DNA of 6,152 bases from assembly GCA_009885445.1 (NCBI GenBank), contig VFKQ01000041.1, positions 1 through 6,152 on the forward strand, in the 5' to 3' direction. The first letter of the stretch is position 1. Every line of letters begins with the position of its first letter. The notes under the pieces are model-generated. The model saw only the letters and a program-made list of their open reading frames with translations, was not told where the DNA came from and made no database searches. Shown in pieces: positions 5,937-6,152 of this stretch. Made by a program: the position numbers and the translations under genes. The stretch is from Anaerolineaceae bacterium (lineage in GTDB: Bacteria; Chloroflexota; Anaerolineae; Anaerolineales; Villigracilaceae).

Positions 5937-6152
5937 ATGGACAACAAAATCGTCGAAATCCGGACAACCTTACAAAAAGTATTTAGAGGCTGTTTAATAA
6001 CTTCACCACGAAGCCACAAAGCCACGAAGTTTTTCCTTTGAGTCTTTGAGACTTCGTGTCTTTGTGGTCAAAAAACAGACTTATTAAACAGTCTCTGAAT
6101 GTGGACGTGATGTCCATTGTGCTCGCGGAAGCCTGCAACAACATATACCGCG
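5937..6152 (+). pseudogene. 5' end of a gene interrupted by a palindromic element; runs off the right edge
   Basis: The ATG at 5937, with a good GAGGA site 5 nt upstream, begins MDNKIVEIRTTLQKV (5937-5981). The frame then enters the inverted-repeat element and stops at TGA 6039-6041, giving only 34 residues. Beyond the element a protein-like open stretch, DVMSIVLAEACNNIYR (6104 to 6151), is in another frame. Removing 122 bp, the 120-bp element plus one GT, joins the two parts in one frame as ...LQKV-DVMS.... This fits a gene broken by insertion. Alternatively, translation may restart at GTG 6101 or ATG 6110, but neither has a visible ribosome binding site. I do not recognise the protein family from these 31 residues. 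Confidence 0.5.
5981..6100. mobile_element. MITE-like palindromic element, 120 bp, non-coding
   Basis: The ends are 20-bp terminal inverted repeats, ATTYAGAGRCTGTTTAATAA (5981-6000 against 6081-6100), matching at 18 of 20 bases. A second inner stem pairs CCACAAAGCCACGAAG (6014-6029) with its complement at 6052-6067, 15 of 16. The arms are equal in length, so the whole element folds into one long hairpin with a loop of about 22 nt. The dinucleotide GT flanks both ends (5979-5980 and 6101-6102), a possible target duplication. It encodes no transposase, so it would need one supplied in trans. CACGAAG/CACAAAG palindromes are, from memory, common in environmental bacterial genomes. Confidence 0.75.

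Noticed and set aside
5981..6100. Long hairpin as an intrinsic terminator
   Set aside because: It is AT-rich at its base, lacks a T-run after the stem, has 20-bp terminal inverted repeats and lies inside an apparent coding frame. A mobile palindromic element explains it better.

Overview
The window looks like bacterial chromosome from an environmental, possibly Chloroflexota/Anaerolineae-like, organism. That placement is inference from gene content (a NACHT protein with an FGE-like tail, a DUF456 membrane protein, short repeat families) and medium GC. No marker here settles taxonomy.

Layout. Positions 2830 to 1 (minus strand) hold one uninterrupted reading frame of 943 visible codons that runs off the left edge. 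It encodes two N-terminal membrane helices, a NACHT-type STAND NTPase and a C-terminal formylglycine-generating-enzyme (FGE/SUMF1)-like domain, and it probably lacks only its last few residues. It resembles bacterial NLR-like immune receptors. The FGE domain has lost the catalytic cysteines and ends in a stretch that resembles the variable region of diversity-generating-retroelement targets. Positions 2831-3017 hold a candidate promoter, a GC hairpin and a 7-bp tandem repeat. The repeat extends into the 3' end of the next gene, a minus-strand alpha/beta hydrolase (3018-3830) with Asp in the nucleophile position.

The 101-bp gap at 3831-3931 carries two divergent sigma-70-like promoters whose -35 boxes overlap, plus a spaced TGCGCA pair around the hydrolase -10. 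Seryl-tRNA synthetase, serS (3932-5203), reads rightward. It is followed by a nested inverted repeat and a small DUF456 membrane protein (5325-5846).

At the right edge a new gene starts at 5937 with its own promoter and ribosome binding site. After 15 codons it is broken by a 120-bp palindromic, MITE-like element (5981-6100). Removing the element plus one copy of a flanking GT restores an open frame to the window end.

The housekeeping part (serS, DUF456) and the accessory part (NACHT-FGE receptor) seem functionally unrelated. The strongest leads are the NACHT-FGE receptor with its possible variable tail, and the gene-breaking palindromic element.
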